This document shows, in pieces, positions 17,604 through 26,141 of a stretch of 64,000 nucleotides of DNA. The DNA is from Rugosimonospora acidiphila (GTDB taxonomy: Bacteria > Actinomycetota > Actinomycetes > Mycobacteriales > Micromonosporaceae). How positions within the stretch are numbered: the first letter of the stretch is position 1; the number at the start of each line of letters is the position of its first letter. Under the pieces are notes generated by a model. It was not told where the DNA came from. It was given only the letters and a program-made list of their open reading frames with translations, and did no database searches. A program made the translations under genes and the position numbers. The stretch is taken from positions 62,001 to 126,000 of the forward strand of contig NZ_BAABJQ010000008.1 of assembly GCF_039543385.1 (NCBI RefSeq), written 5' to 3'.

Positions 17604-19379
17604 TCAGGCGCCGCCGACCGCGGTGACGCCGGTACGTGTACCGACGTAGGCCCGGTTGCCGGACAGGGTGGGCGAGGCGAAGTTCGGCGCCTGGCCGATC
17701 CTTACCTGCGCCAGCACGGCCCCAGTACTGGGGTTGAGTGCGTAGAGCACGCCGCCGAAGTAGTCGACTACCCAGACGGCGCCGCCGCCGATGACTGGTG
17801 AGCCTTCGGCGGGCACGCTGTTGCTGGCCCGCCAGAGTTCGTGCGCCGTTCCGTTGTTGTCGATGGTGACGGCGCGGGGTCCGGTGCTGCAGGGTAGGTA
17901 GATGGTGTTGCCGGAGACGGCGCTGCCGCCGAAGGCGTCGCAGCCGTTGTTGAGGTCGGCGACTTCGCCGCCGATGCCGCCGAGGTTGTCGCGGTGCAGC
18001 ACGTAGCCGATGCCGGCCTTGCCGTCGATGTAGATGTACTGGCCGACCAGGGCGGGCGTCATTGATCCGAGGTCCTGGTCGCCGGCGTTTTGGGTGGCCC
18101 AGTCGGTGGGGGCGAAGAAGTCGGTGCGTTGCAGGTCGGGTGACAGCGTGATGACTGAGTCGCTGCCGTCGTAGGCGCCGCTGGTGGATTCGCCGTTGCC
18201 GACCGCGAAGAGTAGATGGCCGGCGTCGACGAGCGCGCCGGCGGTTCCCCAGATGCCTGCCTCGCGGCCGGTCGGTATCGCGTAGCTGAGCATGCCGGTA
18301 CCGGCTGTGGTGACCGAGACGACGGAGCCGATATAGTTGGCGCAGTCGCCGAACAGGCCGCCGTACGGGATGTAGATGCGGCCGTTGAGCAGGGTCAGGG
18401 CGCCGCGTTGCTGGTGGGCCTTCGGGTCACCCAGCGGCGGCTCGACCGCGACCCGTATCTCTACGGCGCCGGTGGTGGCGTTGACGCCGACCAGGGTGTG
18501 TGCGCCGCCGGTGGTTTCGGCGACGGCGAAGACCCGGTTGGTGTCCGGGTCGTAGACCATCGTGCTGGTGATGCCCAGCGGGCTGATGTCGCCGCAGGGC
18601 AGGTCGGACAGCGGTTCGGGCGTGCCGAGGTGCGCCGACCAGACAACGGCGCCGGTGTTCGGGTTCAGCGCGTAGACCGTGTCGTTTTCGGTGGCGGCGA
18701 AGATCCGGCCCCCTACGACCAGCGGCTGACCGTAGACGGCGCCGTCGAGCGTGGCGTTCCAGTTCACCGACAGTGTAGACAGCGGAGCGAGGTCGGTCGC
18801 GTTGCCGGCGCGGGTGTTGTCGCGGTGGTAGGTCGGCCAGTCTCCGTTGCTCGGTGGGGGAGACGAGGACGACGGTGTGGGCGAGGCGCCGGTCGGCGTG
18901 GGAGATGGTGTGGGTGATTTCGGGGTGGAGGATGGTGTGGGCGATCCCGGTGTGGGTGAGCCGGTCACGCCGCCGGTGCAGGTGGTGCCGTTGAGCGTGA
19001 AGCTGGTCGGCGACGGGTTGCTGCCGGCCCAGGAGCCGTTGAATCCGAACGTCACGTTGGCGTTGGTGGCGATGCTGGCGTTGTAGCTCATGTTGCGGGC
19101 GGTGACCTGTCCGCCGTTCTGCGACACCGTGGTGTTCCAGGCCTGGGTGACCTGCTGTCCGGCCGCGTAGGACCAGGCGAGCGTCCAGCCGTTGATCGGG
19201 TCGCCCAGGTTGGTGATCGACACGTTCGTGCCGAACCCGCCGGGCCACTGCGAGGTGACCGTGTACGTCACGGAGCAGCCGACGGTGGCCGCGTGTGCGG
19301 AGATGGTGATGGCCGTGCCAGCCAGTGCCGTAGCGGCTACAGTGGCGATGGCGAGTCGAGTTCGGGTGGAGACGCGCAT
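17604..19379 (-). CDS. Secreted CBM2 plus PQQ-like beta-propeller protein
   Basis: Protein of 591 residues. Start ATG 19379 is chosen over an upstream frame because AAAGGA precedes it and a clean Sec signal follows (cleavage after AHA, about 30). Residues 31-135 are a family 2 carbohydrate-binding module: cysteines near each end and the surface tryptophans in SQWPGG, GWTLAW and SWAGSNP. A Pro/Thr/Ser linker (about 137-175) leads to a WD40/PQQ-type propeller (about 180-591) with blade repeats such as YALNPNTGAVVW and YALNPSTGAV. It probably binds cellulose or chitin outside the cell. The propeller may be a quinoprotein dehydrogenase-like or purely structural domain; catalytic residues are not evident. 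Confidence 0.82.
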   Translation of the reverse strand: MRVSTRTRLAIATVAATALAGTAITISAHAATVGCSVTYTVTSQWPGGFGTNVSITNLGDPINGWTLAWSYAAGQQVTQAWNTTVSQNGGQVTARNMSYNASIATNANVTFGFNGSWAGSNPSPTSFTLNGTTCTGGVTGSPTPGSPTPSSTPKSPTPSPTPTGASPTPSSSSPPPSNGDWPTYHRDNTRAGNATDLAPLSTLSVNWNATLDGAVYGQPLVVGGRIFAATENDTVYALNPNTGAVVWSAHLGTPEPLSDLPCGDISPLGITSTMVYDPDTNRVFAVAETTGGAHTLVGVNATTGAVEIRVAVEPPLGDPKAHQQRGALTLLNGRIYIPYGGLFGDCANYIGSVVSVTTAGTGMLSYAIPTGREAGIWGTAGALVDAGHLLFAVGNGESTSGAYDGSDSVITLSPDLQRTDFFAPTDWATQNAGDQDLGSMTPALVGQYIYIDGKAGIGYVLHRDNLGGIGGEVADLNNGCDAFGGSAVSGNTIYLPCSTGPRAVTIDNNGTAHELWRASNSVPAEGSPVIGGGAVWVVDYFGGVLYALNPSTGAVLAQVRIGQAPNFASPTLSGNRAYVGTRTGVTAVGGA

Positions 19380-19568
19380 TCTCGGTCCTTTCGATGCGCG
19401 GGCAGCAGCAGATCGACGGGTCGGCGGAGGAGTTGTCCTCAACGCCGCCCGTGCGGGGCCCCAGGCATCGGCAGCATTAATGATTGTCGATCAGATCGGT
19501 CCGGGTCACAAGGGCCATGAGCCACGCCGTGTTACTGCGCCGGCCCGACGCCGACGCCGACGGCGACG

Positions 19569-19685
19569 TCAGGAGCGCTTTGTGATGGTCCACGCGAAGG
19601 TGCGGAGCAGCTGGAGGCCGTTGAGGCCGACGATGACGGTGAGGCCCTCGTGCCCGGCGAGCCCGAGCGGCAGTGGCCAGTTCGT
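19569..19685 (-). pseudogene. C-terminal tail of a heavy-metal P-type ATPase
   Basis: The last 38 residues of a minus-strand frame read PLPLGLAGHEGLTVIVGLNG followed by LQLL. This is the typical last cytoplasmic/membrane segment of P1B ATPases (P-L-x-V-x-x-HEG-S-T-x-x-V-x-LN-x-LRLL). No other ATPase parts (CPC, DKTGT, GDGxND) lie nearby. Remnant beside a putative manganese exporter. The rest of 19380-19568 has no gene. Confidence 0.55.
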
Positions 19686-19794
19686 TTGGTGGTCAGTGCC
19701 GGGCTGGGTCGGTGGTGGCCCGATCGGCCGCGCGGGTATGCGCTGGTCGGGCGCGCCGTCCTGCGGTCTCGGCCATTCTCCGTAAGCTGCTCGG

Positions 19795-20349
19795 ATGGTC
19801 CTCGAGCTGGTCGGGTTCGTGCTGCCGCTGGGCCTTGACTCGTTTGCCGTGGCCGCCGCGCTCGGCACGGCCGGAGGGCTGACCCGTGCGGCCCGGTGGC
19901 GGATCTCGGCCTTGTTCGTGGTGTTCGAGGCCGGAATGCCGCTGGTCGGCCTCGCGGCGGGTGCGCCGCTGGCCCGCGCCGTGGGCGACGTCGCCGACTG
20001 CCTGGCCGCCGCCGCGGTCATCGCGATGGGCGCGTGGATGCTCGTACACGATGACGACGACGAAGAAAAGGCCGGTCGCCTGGTGACCGCGCGTGGTGTC
20101 GCGCTGCTCGGCCTGGGGCTGAGTATCAGTCTTGACGAGCTTGCGATTGGCTTCGGCGTCGGCTTGTCCCGCCTGCCCGTCCTCCCGGTCATCATCGCCA
20201 TCGGCGTTCAGGCTTTCGTGGCCGTGCAACTCGGCGTTCGGCTGGGCACCCGGGTCAGCGAGCGGTTGCGGGAGGCCGCCGAACGCCTCGCGGGCATCGC
20301 ACTGATCGCCCTCGGGCTGCTCCTCATCGCCGAACGCCTCTTGGCCTAG
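19795..20349 (+). CDS. mntP: MntP-family manganese efflux pump
   Basis: Membrane protein of 184 residues, the normal MntP size, with six predicted helices in two repeats. Each repeat carries the conserved acidic motif: PLGLDSFAVAAALG (residues 11-24) and GLSISLDELAIGFGVG (about 104-119). The aspartates of these LD motifs are needed for manganese export in characterised members. A charged DDDDEEK loop at about 84-90 separates the two halves. It would protect against excess Mn(II). No manganese riboswitch could be recognised upstream. The gene sits alone between the CBM2 gene and the second Asp-box gene. Confidence 0.85.
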   Translation: MVLELVGFVLPLGLDSFAVAAALGTAGGLTRAARWRISALFVVFEAGMPLVGLAAGAPLARAVGDVADCLAAAAVIAMGAWMLVHDDDDEEKAGRLVTARGVALLGLGLSISLDELAIGFGVGLSRLPVLPVIIAIGVQAFVAVQLGVRLGTRVSERLREAAERLAGIALIALGLLLIAERLLA

Positions 20350-20579
20350 AAGTACATCCCGCAACCTCCCGCTCCCGCGGGCATCGGATCCCGTGCGAGG
20401 CCGACGATGAGGTGCGCTGGAAGTCGGTCTGGTCCGGCCTGAGGAGGGCGCGCCGTGAGCGGTGCGACGTAACCTCTCGTTCACGCTAGCGCTGGAGCCT
20501 GATCCCCGGCGGCCGATCCGATCGGCGAGCCGGCCCGATCGGCGCACCGTCAGACAGACGGCTGTGGACCCATCGATGT

Positions 20580-20606
20580 TCGACATCTGCTCGATGACGC
20601 TGATCG
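20580..20606 (+). promoter_or_regulatory. Conserved motif upstream of Asp-box gene 2
   Basis: Second copy of the TCGACA-nn-TGCTCGATGACGC-nn-ATCG motif, ending 82 bases before the start codon and matching 23 of 27 positions with 14044-14070. Confidence 0.55.
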
Positions 20607-20688
20607 AGTCTATTCGATATCCTATGGGCAGACCCGCGTGTGCCATGTGCCGCGCGAATGTTCATCGGGCCGAGAGGGTGATGTGCAC

Positions 20689-23166
20689 ATGCAGATCAAG
20701 TACGTGCGGGTAGCCGGCCTCCTCGCCGCCGCAGGCGCCGTGGTCGTTGCCGCAACCTTCACGGTGACGGAATCGAGTGCCACCGCTGGCCGAAGTCCGA
20801 ATCTCGATCTGAATCTAGTGCAGAATCAGGCTCAGACGCTGGGTGAGCCCGAGAACGAGGCCCCGGACAGCCTCATGGCTGTGGACGACAGATCCGGGCA
20901 TCCGACGGGTGAGGCCCAGGTGGCGCTGGCCCGGCAGCAGGCCTCCCGCATCCCGACCGGCGACACCAAACAGCCCTGGCAGTCGGTGGGTCCGACCAAC
21001 GTCGGTGGTCGGGTCACGGACCTGGCAATCGATCCGACGACCTCGCCCTCGACGGTGTACGCCGCCGTGACCTCCGGCGGCATCATGAAGAGCACGGACG
21101 GCGGCGTGACCTGGGCGCCGTCCTATCCAACCGGCGACCAGCAGGCGATGGGTGCGCTGGCGAGGAGCTCGGACGGCACGCTGTGGGCAGGTACCGGCGA
21201 GGCGAACCCGTCCGGCGGCGGCACCACGTTCTTCGGTGACGGCATGTACCGGTCCACTGACGGCGGTGCGAGCTGGAGCCAGTGGGGGTTGCCGGACAGT
21301 GGCGCGTTCGGCCGCATCGTGGTCAACCCGAAGGTCCCGAGCCAGGTGTGGGCGGCCGCGACGGGGTCGCTGTCCTGGGTGTCCGGTCAGCGTGGGCTCT
21401 ACGAGCTGAACGGCCGCGGCAAGGACTGGAAGCTGTCGCTGGCACCCACCAACGACACGACCGGTGCGATCGACGTGGCCGTCGACCCCGCCGACCCGAA
21501 CATCATCCTGGCCTCGATGTGGGACCGCTCCCGTAACAACGGCGCGTTCCAGTACGGCGGCGTCGGTTCCGGGCTGTACCGCTCCACCAACGATGGCAAG
21601 ACCTGGACCCGGCTGGACAACTCGGCCATCAACGGGCCGGTGTGCGCGTGGGACCAGAACCAGAGCGGCCTGAACACCGACGCCGACCTGGGCCGCATCG
21701 GCATCGCGTTCGCCCCGAGCGACCCGAACCGCGTCTACATCCAGTTCGCTGGCGCGAACGGCCCGGACAAGGGTTTCTACGTCTCCAACGACGCCGGCGC
21801 CAGCTGGAGCTGCGGCGCCGCCGAGCCCGGGTCGGTCACCGGTGGCTACGAGTGGGTATTCGCGCGGCTGTGGGTTGACCCGGTCGACGAGAACCACCTG
21901 TTCGCCGCGGACGTGAGCCTGAAGGAGTCGACCAACGGCGGCGCCACGTGGACCAACTCCAGCGGCCCGCACTCCGACCAGCACGCCATGGCGTGGGACC
22001 CGCAGGTGCCGAACCTGGTCTACAACGGCGACGACGGCGGGGTGTACTACTCGACCCAGAACGGGGCCACCCGCACCTGGACGCACGCCCAGGTCGAGCC
22101 GTGGAACCAGTCCTACCACCTGGCGGTGTCGCAGCAGGACTCTGTGCGCATGGCCACCGGGCTGCAGGACCAGGGCAGTGTCAACACGTGGTCGCCGGGC
22201 GTCGAGCCGACCGACCTCACGCAGTGGAAGAGCTTCGGCGGCGGCGACGGTCACTGGGTGCAGATCGACCCGAACAACCAGAACACCTACTACCAGTGCT
22301 CGCAGCCAGTTCCGCCCCGGATCAGCTGCGGACGCCGGGTGGACGCCGCATCGAGCGGCTCGACGTTGAGCACCAACACGAGCTTCTCCAGCCCGGCCTG
22401 GCCGTCCAACACCCGGATCACGACCGACATGCCGATCGTGCTCGACCCGGCCGACCCGAACTACGTGTACGTCGCGGGCACGTCGATCGCGCGCTCCGGC
22501 GACGGCGTGGTGTCCGGGGCCAACGCGTGGACGCTGATCAGCCCGACGACGCCGGACAGCCCGGACAGCCTGCCCGGCAAGGTCCCCGCCAACGAGATCA
22601 ACCCCGACACCTACTACGCGAACGAATACGGCGCGGTCACCCAGATCGCTCCGGCCAAGAGCACCGGAACGCCGACGTCACCGTCCAGCACCATCTACGC
22701 CGGCACTGACACCGGTAAGCTCTGGAAGACGACCAACGCCACCTCGGCCAACCCCACCTGGACCCAGCTCGGGGTGGGCGTGCTGCCGCAACAGTGGGTG
22801 ACGTCGATCCAGGTCGACCCGACCAACGCCAACCACGTCTACGCCACCTTCTCCGACTACCGGGAGGGCGAGCTGGCCGCGAACGTGTGGATGTCGACCA
22901 ACGGCGGCCGCACCTGGTCCAACATCAGCGGCAACCTGCCCAACGCCCCGGTCTGGATGGTGACCTACGACCAGGCGCACAACCAGCTCTACGTCGGTAC
23001 CGACTACGGCGTCTTCTACCTCAAGAACGGCAAGAAGAACTGGGCCCGGCTCGGTTCGCAGCTGCCGAACTGCCCGGTACTGGACGTCAAGCTCAGCGCC
23101 GACGGCGGCACGGTGTACGCCGCCACCTTCGGCCGCGGCGTCTACCAGCTCCATGTGACGAATTGA
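20689..23166 (+). CDS. Secreted Asp-box (BNR/sortilin-like) repeat protein 2
   Basis: Protein of 825 residues. ATG 20689 (or GTG 20683) is chosen because GAGAGGG lies just upstream and a Sec signal follows (MQIKYVRVAGLLAAAG..., hydrophobic to about residue 26). It has the same Asp-box propeller layout as the gene at 14164, with repeats STDGGVTW, STDGGASW, STNDGKTW, SNDAGASW, STNGGRTW. A shorter central region lacks an insertion present in paralogue 1. Several DNA blocks are identical between the two genes, one of 104 bases (16003-16106 and 22477-22580), suggesting recent duplication or gene conversion. Function as for paralogue 1: extracellular, polymer-interacting, enzymatic activity unproven. 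Confidence 0.8.
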   Translation: MQIKYVRVAGLLAAAGAVVVAATFTVTESSATAGRSPNLDLNLVQNQAQTLGEPENEAPDSLMAVDDRSGHPTGEAQVALARQQASRIPTGDTKQPWQSVGPTNVGGRVTDLAIDPTTSPSTVYAAVTSGGIMKSTDGGVTWAPSYPTGDQQAMGALARSSDGTLWAGTGEANPSGGGTTFFGDGMYRSTDGGASWSQWGLPDSGAFGRIVVNPKVPSQVWAAATGSLSWVSGQRGLYELNGRGKDWKLSLAPTNDTTGAIDVAVDPADPNIILASMWDRSRNNGAFQYGGVGSGLYRSTNDGKTWTRLDNSAINGPVCAWDQNQSGLNTDADLGRIGIAFAPSDPNRVYIQFAGANGPDKGFYVSNDAGASWSCGAAEPGSVTGGYEWVFARLWVDPVDENHLFAADVSLKESTNGGATWTNSSGPHSDQHAMAWDPQVPNLVYNGDDGGVYYSTQNGATRTWTHAQVEPWNQSYHLAVSQQDSVRMATGLQDQGSVNTWSPGVEPTDLTQWKSFGGGDGHWVQIDPNNQNTYYQCSQPVPPRISCGRRVDAASSGSTLSTNTSFSSPAWPSNTRITTDMPIVLDPADPNYVYVAGTSIARSGDGVVSGANAWTLISPTTPDSPDSLPGKVPANEINPDTYYANEYGAVTQIAPAKSTGTPTSPSSTIYAGTDTGKLWKTTNATSANPTWTQLGVGVLPQQWVTSIQVDPTNANHVYATFSDYREGELAANVWMSTNGGRTWSNISGNLPNAPVWMVTYDQAHNQLYVGTDYGVFYLKNGKKNWARLGSQLPNCPVLDVKLSADGGTVYAATFGRGVYQLHVTN

Positions 23167-23416
23167 CGATCACCGTCAGAGAGTCCAACGGCCGTCACGT
23201 CGGGTAACAGTGAGACATTCCCGGGGGTGTGCCGGAACGCAGGTTGGGCGCGACCGTGGAAACACGGCGCGCCCAGCCGTGTCCGGCGCTGGCTGGTGCC
23301 GGCGGCACCGCTGGACACCGCCTCGAACCGGATTCTCGACAGCAGTGCAGATCGCCGCCGCCCCCTCCATTCATCTGTCCGATGACGGGCGGGCTGACCG
23401 CACCTAACGTTCTCAC

Positions 23417-23590
23417 ATGCCCAGCGATCTGGACGGCGTACCGGACCCCTTCCACATCGATATCGCCGGCCCGCCGGAGACGACCGGTCCGACTTGTCGC
23501 TGCAAAGAACCGGTGATCCGCGAGGCCCAGCCCTTACGCCGCCGGTCTCGGTCCGGACGCGCAGTCAGACCGCTAGGCTGCATCGAGTGA
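23417..23590 (+). CDS. Small ORF overlapping the permease start (GTGA)
   Basis: A 57-residue frame from ATG 23417 ends in a TGA that overlaps the GTG start of the permease gene by four bases, as the other genes of this transporter do. It contains a TCRCKEP stretch and a basic tail; no family recognised. There is no ribosome-binding site, but TAACGT at 23405-23410 would fit a -10 box for a leaderless transcript starting at the ATG. It could be a leader peptide, a small subunit or chance. The rest of 23167-23416 shows nothing. Confidence 0.3.
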   Translation: MPSDLDGVPDPFHIDIAGPPETTGPTCRCKEPVIREAQPLRRRSRSGRAVRPLGCIE

Positions 23591-24534
23591 CCGGTGCGGT
23601 GGCGATTCAAACCGTGGTGAGCGGCTTGTCGACCGGCTCGGCATACGTGCTGATCGCAATCGGATTCACGCTGCTGCAGCGGCTGACCGGGGTGATCGCG
23701 TTCGCGCACGGCGATCTCGCGATCGGCTCGGTGTTCGTCGGTGTGATCCTGCTGCTGGGCTCGGCGCCGACGGCCGCCACGCTCGGCCTCGCGAGCTCCG
23801 CCGGGCTGGCCATCGTCGTACTCGCGGCCGGCGCGCTGGCGTCGGTGCTCGTGTACCTGCTCGCGGTGCGGCCGTTCGTGCCCCGGGTCGGCAGGGCGGC
23901 ACGCGGCTGGGACGTCGCGGGCTGGGTCGGCGGTGGCCTGGCCGCCGGCCTGCTCGTCCGCGCCCTGCTCGGGCTCGCGTTCGACCAGGACGCGTACGCC
24001 GTACCCGACCCGCTGCACCTCTCGCAGCTGAACCGGTCCGGGCTGGTGCACCTGCCGGGCGGGGCGGTCGTCACGACCCGCACGCTCGGCGTGCTCGGGA
24101 TCGGTCTGGTGGTCGGCCTGCTCGCCGAACGGCTGCTCGTCGCCAGCCGGGTCGGAGTGCGGATGCGCGCGGTCAGCGACGACGCGACGGCGGCCGCACT
24201 GCTCGGACTGCCGGTGCGGCGGCTGACCCTCCTCGCGTTCGCCGTCGCCGGTGCCCTGGCCGGGCTGGCCGGACTGCTGATCGCGCCGGGCCAGTCGATC
24301 AGCGTCGACTCCGGAGTGGTACTCGGGCTGAAGGCGATCGCCGGCGCCACCCTCGGCGGGCTCGGGTCGATCCGCGGCGCGCTGGCCGGCGGCTTGGTGA
24401 TCGGCCTGATCGAGGCCTTCGCGGTCCAGGCCAGCTTCCTCGGCCCGCGCTACGCCGACGTGCTTCCGCTCGCGATCGTCGTGCTCGCCCTCGCGCTGGC
24501 CCCGCTGCGATCGCGCGCGGTGGTGCTCGAATGA
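23587..24534 (+). CDS. Branched-chain amino-acid-type ABC permease (LivH family)
   Basis: Membrane protein of 315 residues with about eight helices. N-terminal GLSTGSAYVLIAIGFTLLQ and VIAFAHGDLAIG (near residues 38-49) are LivH hallmarks. MRAVSDDATAAALLGLPVRR (about 197-216) is the cytoplasmic EAA-like loop that contacts the ATPase. The GTG start is preferred because upstream residues are not family-like. It overlaps the next gene by four bases (ATGA). With the fused permease-ATPase, second ATPase and convergent binding protein it makes a complete HAAT-type importer for an amino acid, amide or urea-like solute. Confidence 0.88.
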   Translation: MTGAVAIQTVVSGLSTGSAYVLIAIGFTLLQRLTGVIAFAHGDLAIGSVFVGVILLLGSAPTAATLGLASSAGLAIVVLAAGALASVLVYLLAVRPFVPRVGRAARGWDVAGWVGGGLAAGLLVRALLGLAFDQDAYAVPDPLHLSQLNRSGLVHLPGGAVVTTRTLGVLGIGLVVGLLAERLLVASRVGVRMRAVSDDATAAALLGLPVRRLTLLAFAVAGALAGLAGLLIAPGQSISVDSGVVLGLKAIAGATLGGLGSIRGALAGGLVIGLIEAFAVQASFLGPRYADVLPLAIVVLALALAPLRSRAVVLE

Positions 24535-26141
24535 CCGAGCTGGCCTCCGACCTGTACATGCTCGTCGCGGTCCTCGGGTTGGCGCTGTGCGTGGCCTACT
24601 GCGGCCAGCCGGTGCTCTGCCAGGGCGCGTTCGTCTCGGCCGGGGCGTTCGGTGTCGCGCACCTGCTTGGGGTCGGGCTGCCGCTGGCCGCCGCAGTGCT
24701 CCTCGCCGTCGCGATAGCCGCCGTACTGGGGGGTATCGTCGCGGTGCTGACGATCCACCTTCCCCGGGCCCACGTTGCCCTCTCGACGTGGGCAATCGCC
24801 TGGCTGGCGTACACGGCGTTGCAGTCGTTTCATTGGCTGAGCAACGGTGCGGACGGGCTGAGCCTGCCGGTGCCGATCAGGCTGCACTCAGGGATCCTGC
24901 ACCTGTCGTTCACGCTGACGGAGGGCGTGCACCTCGGTGTCGCGGCCGTGCTCTGCGCCGGGGTGATCGTTGCGCTCGCCCGTTGGGAGCGCGGCGTAGC
25001 CGGCCTGCAGGCGGCCGCGCTACGCGAAGGCCCGGCGCTCGCCGGAACGTTGGGCGTGCCGGTCCGGGCGCGCCGCGCCGTCGCGCTGATCTGCGCGGCG
25101 GCGCTCGGCGGGCTGGCCGGTGCCGGCATCGCGCTGCTGGCCAGTGCCGCCGCGCCGGCCGACGTGTCGCCGCTGCTGTCGTTGCAGCTGTTCGTCGCCG
25201 CGCTGATCGGCGGTGCCGCGCCGCGGGTGTGGGCGCCCGTGGCCGGATGGGCGGTGGTGGCCGCCATCCCGCACCTGGCCGGCTCGATCGCCGCCGCGGC
25301 TGAGGTGCCGGCCGTCGGCGTCGACGGCGTGCTGACCGCCGCCTTGCTCGGTCTGGTGGTCGTGTTGCGGGGGCCGGTGGGCCGGCTGCTGCCGATCGTG
25401 CGCGGCCGGCCGCGCGCCGCGAGCGACACCAGCGATGCCGGAGCGGTGGTGCCGGGCACGCTCGTCGCCCGAGGGGTGTCGGTGCGCCTGGGCGATGCCA
25501 CGATCCTCGACGGCGTCGATCTCGAGGTTCGTCCCGGCGAGATACACGCGCTCGTCGGGGCGAACGGCAGCGGCAAGACGACCCTGCTGCGGGTGCTGTC
25601 CGGCACGCTGCGCCCGACTGCCGGACAGATCGAGTTCCGCGACGCCGACATCACGCGCACCGCAACGGCGCGCCGGGTCAGGGCCGGCGTGACCCGCACG
25701 TTCCAGCGTCCGGCCGAGCTGCCCAGCCTCACGCCATACCGGCAGGTACGGCTGGCCGCACTGGCTCGTGGGCGAGATGCCGACGGCGGGTGGGCGCTCG
25801 AGCTGACGGATCTGGATGGTCACGCCGACGACGATCCGCGCTCGCTCACCGGCGGCGAGCAGCAGCTACTGCAGGTCGCGCGCGCGGCCGCGACCGGTGC
25901 GGCGGTGCTCCTGCTGGACGAGCCGGCGGCCGGGATGAGCGCCGACGAGCGACAGCGGCTGCGCGTCGTGCTGCGCCGGTTGACTGAACGAGGTGTGGGG
26001 TTGCTGCTCGTCGAGCACGACTCGTCGCTCGTCGCCGATGTCGCCGACCGGGCCAGCCTGCTCGACGGCGGTCGGGTTGTCGCGCACGGCACGCCGCACG
26101 AGGTCGTGCCCGCCCTGACCGGATCCGGTACGTCGGCATGA
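24531..26141 (+). CDS. LivM-LivG fusion: permease and ATPase in one chain
   Basis: Protein of 536 residues. Residues 1-285 are a LivM-type permease with eight or more helices; its coupling loop is LREGPALAGTLGVPVRARR at about 164-182. Residues 308-530 are a LivG-type ATPase with Walker A GANGSGKTT (343-351), signature LTGGEQQLLQ, Walker B AAVLLLDEPAAG and the switch histidine in LLLVEHD. The usual LivG segment between Q-loop and signature is somewhat short. Fused permease-ATPase forms are known in actinobacteria. It overlaps both neighbours by four bases, so the three genes are translationally coupled. Confidence 0.88.
   Translation: MTELASDLYMLVAVLGLALCVAYCGQPVLCQGAFVSAGAFGVAHLLGVGLPLAAAVLLAVAIAAVLGGIVAVLTIHLPRAHVALSTWAIAWLAYTALQSFHWLSNGADGLSLPVPIRLHSGILHLSFTLTEGVHLGVAAVLCAGVIVALARWERGVAGLQAAALREGPALAGTLGVPVRARRAVALICAAALGGLAGAGIALLASAAAPADVSPLLSLQLFVAALIGGAAPRVWAPVAGWAVVAAIPHLAGSIAAAAEVPAVGVDGVLTAALLGLVVVLRGPVGRLLPIVRGRPRAASDTSDAGAVVPGTLVARGVSVRLGDATILDGVDLEVRPGEIHALVGANGSGKTTLLRVLSGTLRPTAGQIEFRDADITRTATARRVRAGVTRTFQRPAELPSLTPYRQVRLAALARGRDADGGWALELTDLDGHADDDPRSLTGGEQQLLQVARAAATGAAVLLLDEPAAGMSADERQRLRVVLRRLTERGVGLLLVEHDSSLVADVADRASLLDGGRVVAHGTPHEVVPALTGSGTSA

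Noticed and set aside
20815..22254. 479-residue antisense frame inside Asp-box gene 2
   Set aside because: Same artefact, and its similarity to the previous frame merely mirrors the similarity of the two sense genes.
23413..24795. 460-residue antisense frame over the LivH gene
   Set aside because: Arg/Gln-rich composition typical of shadows of hydrophobic genes.
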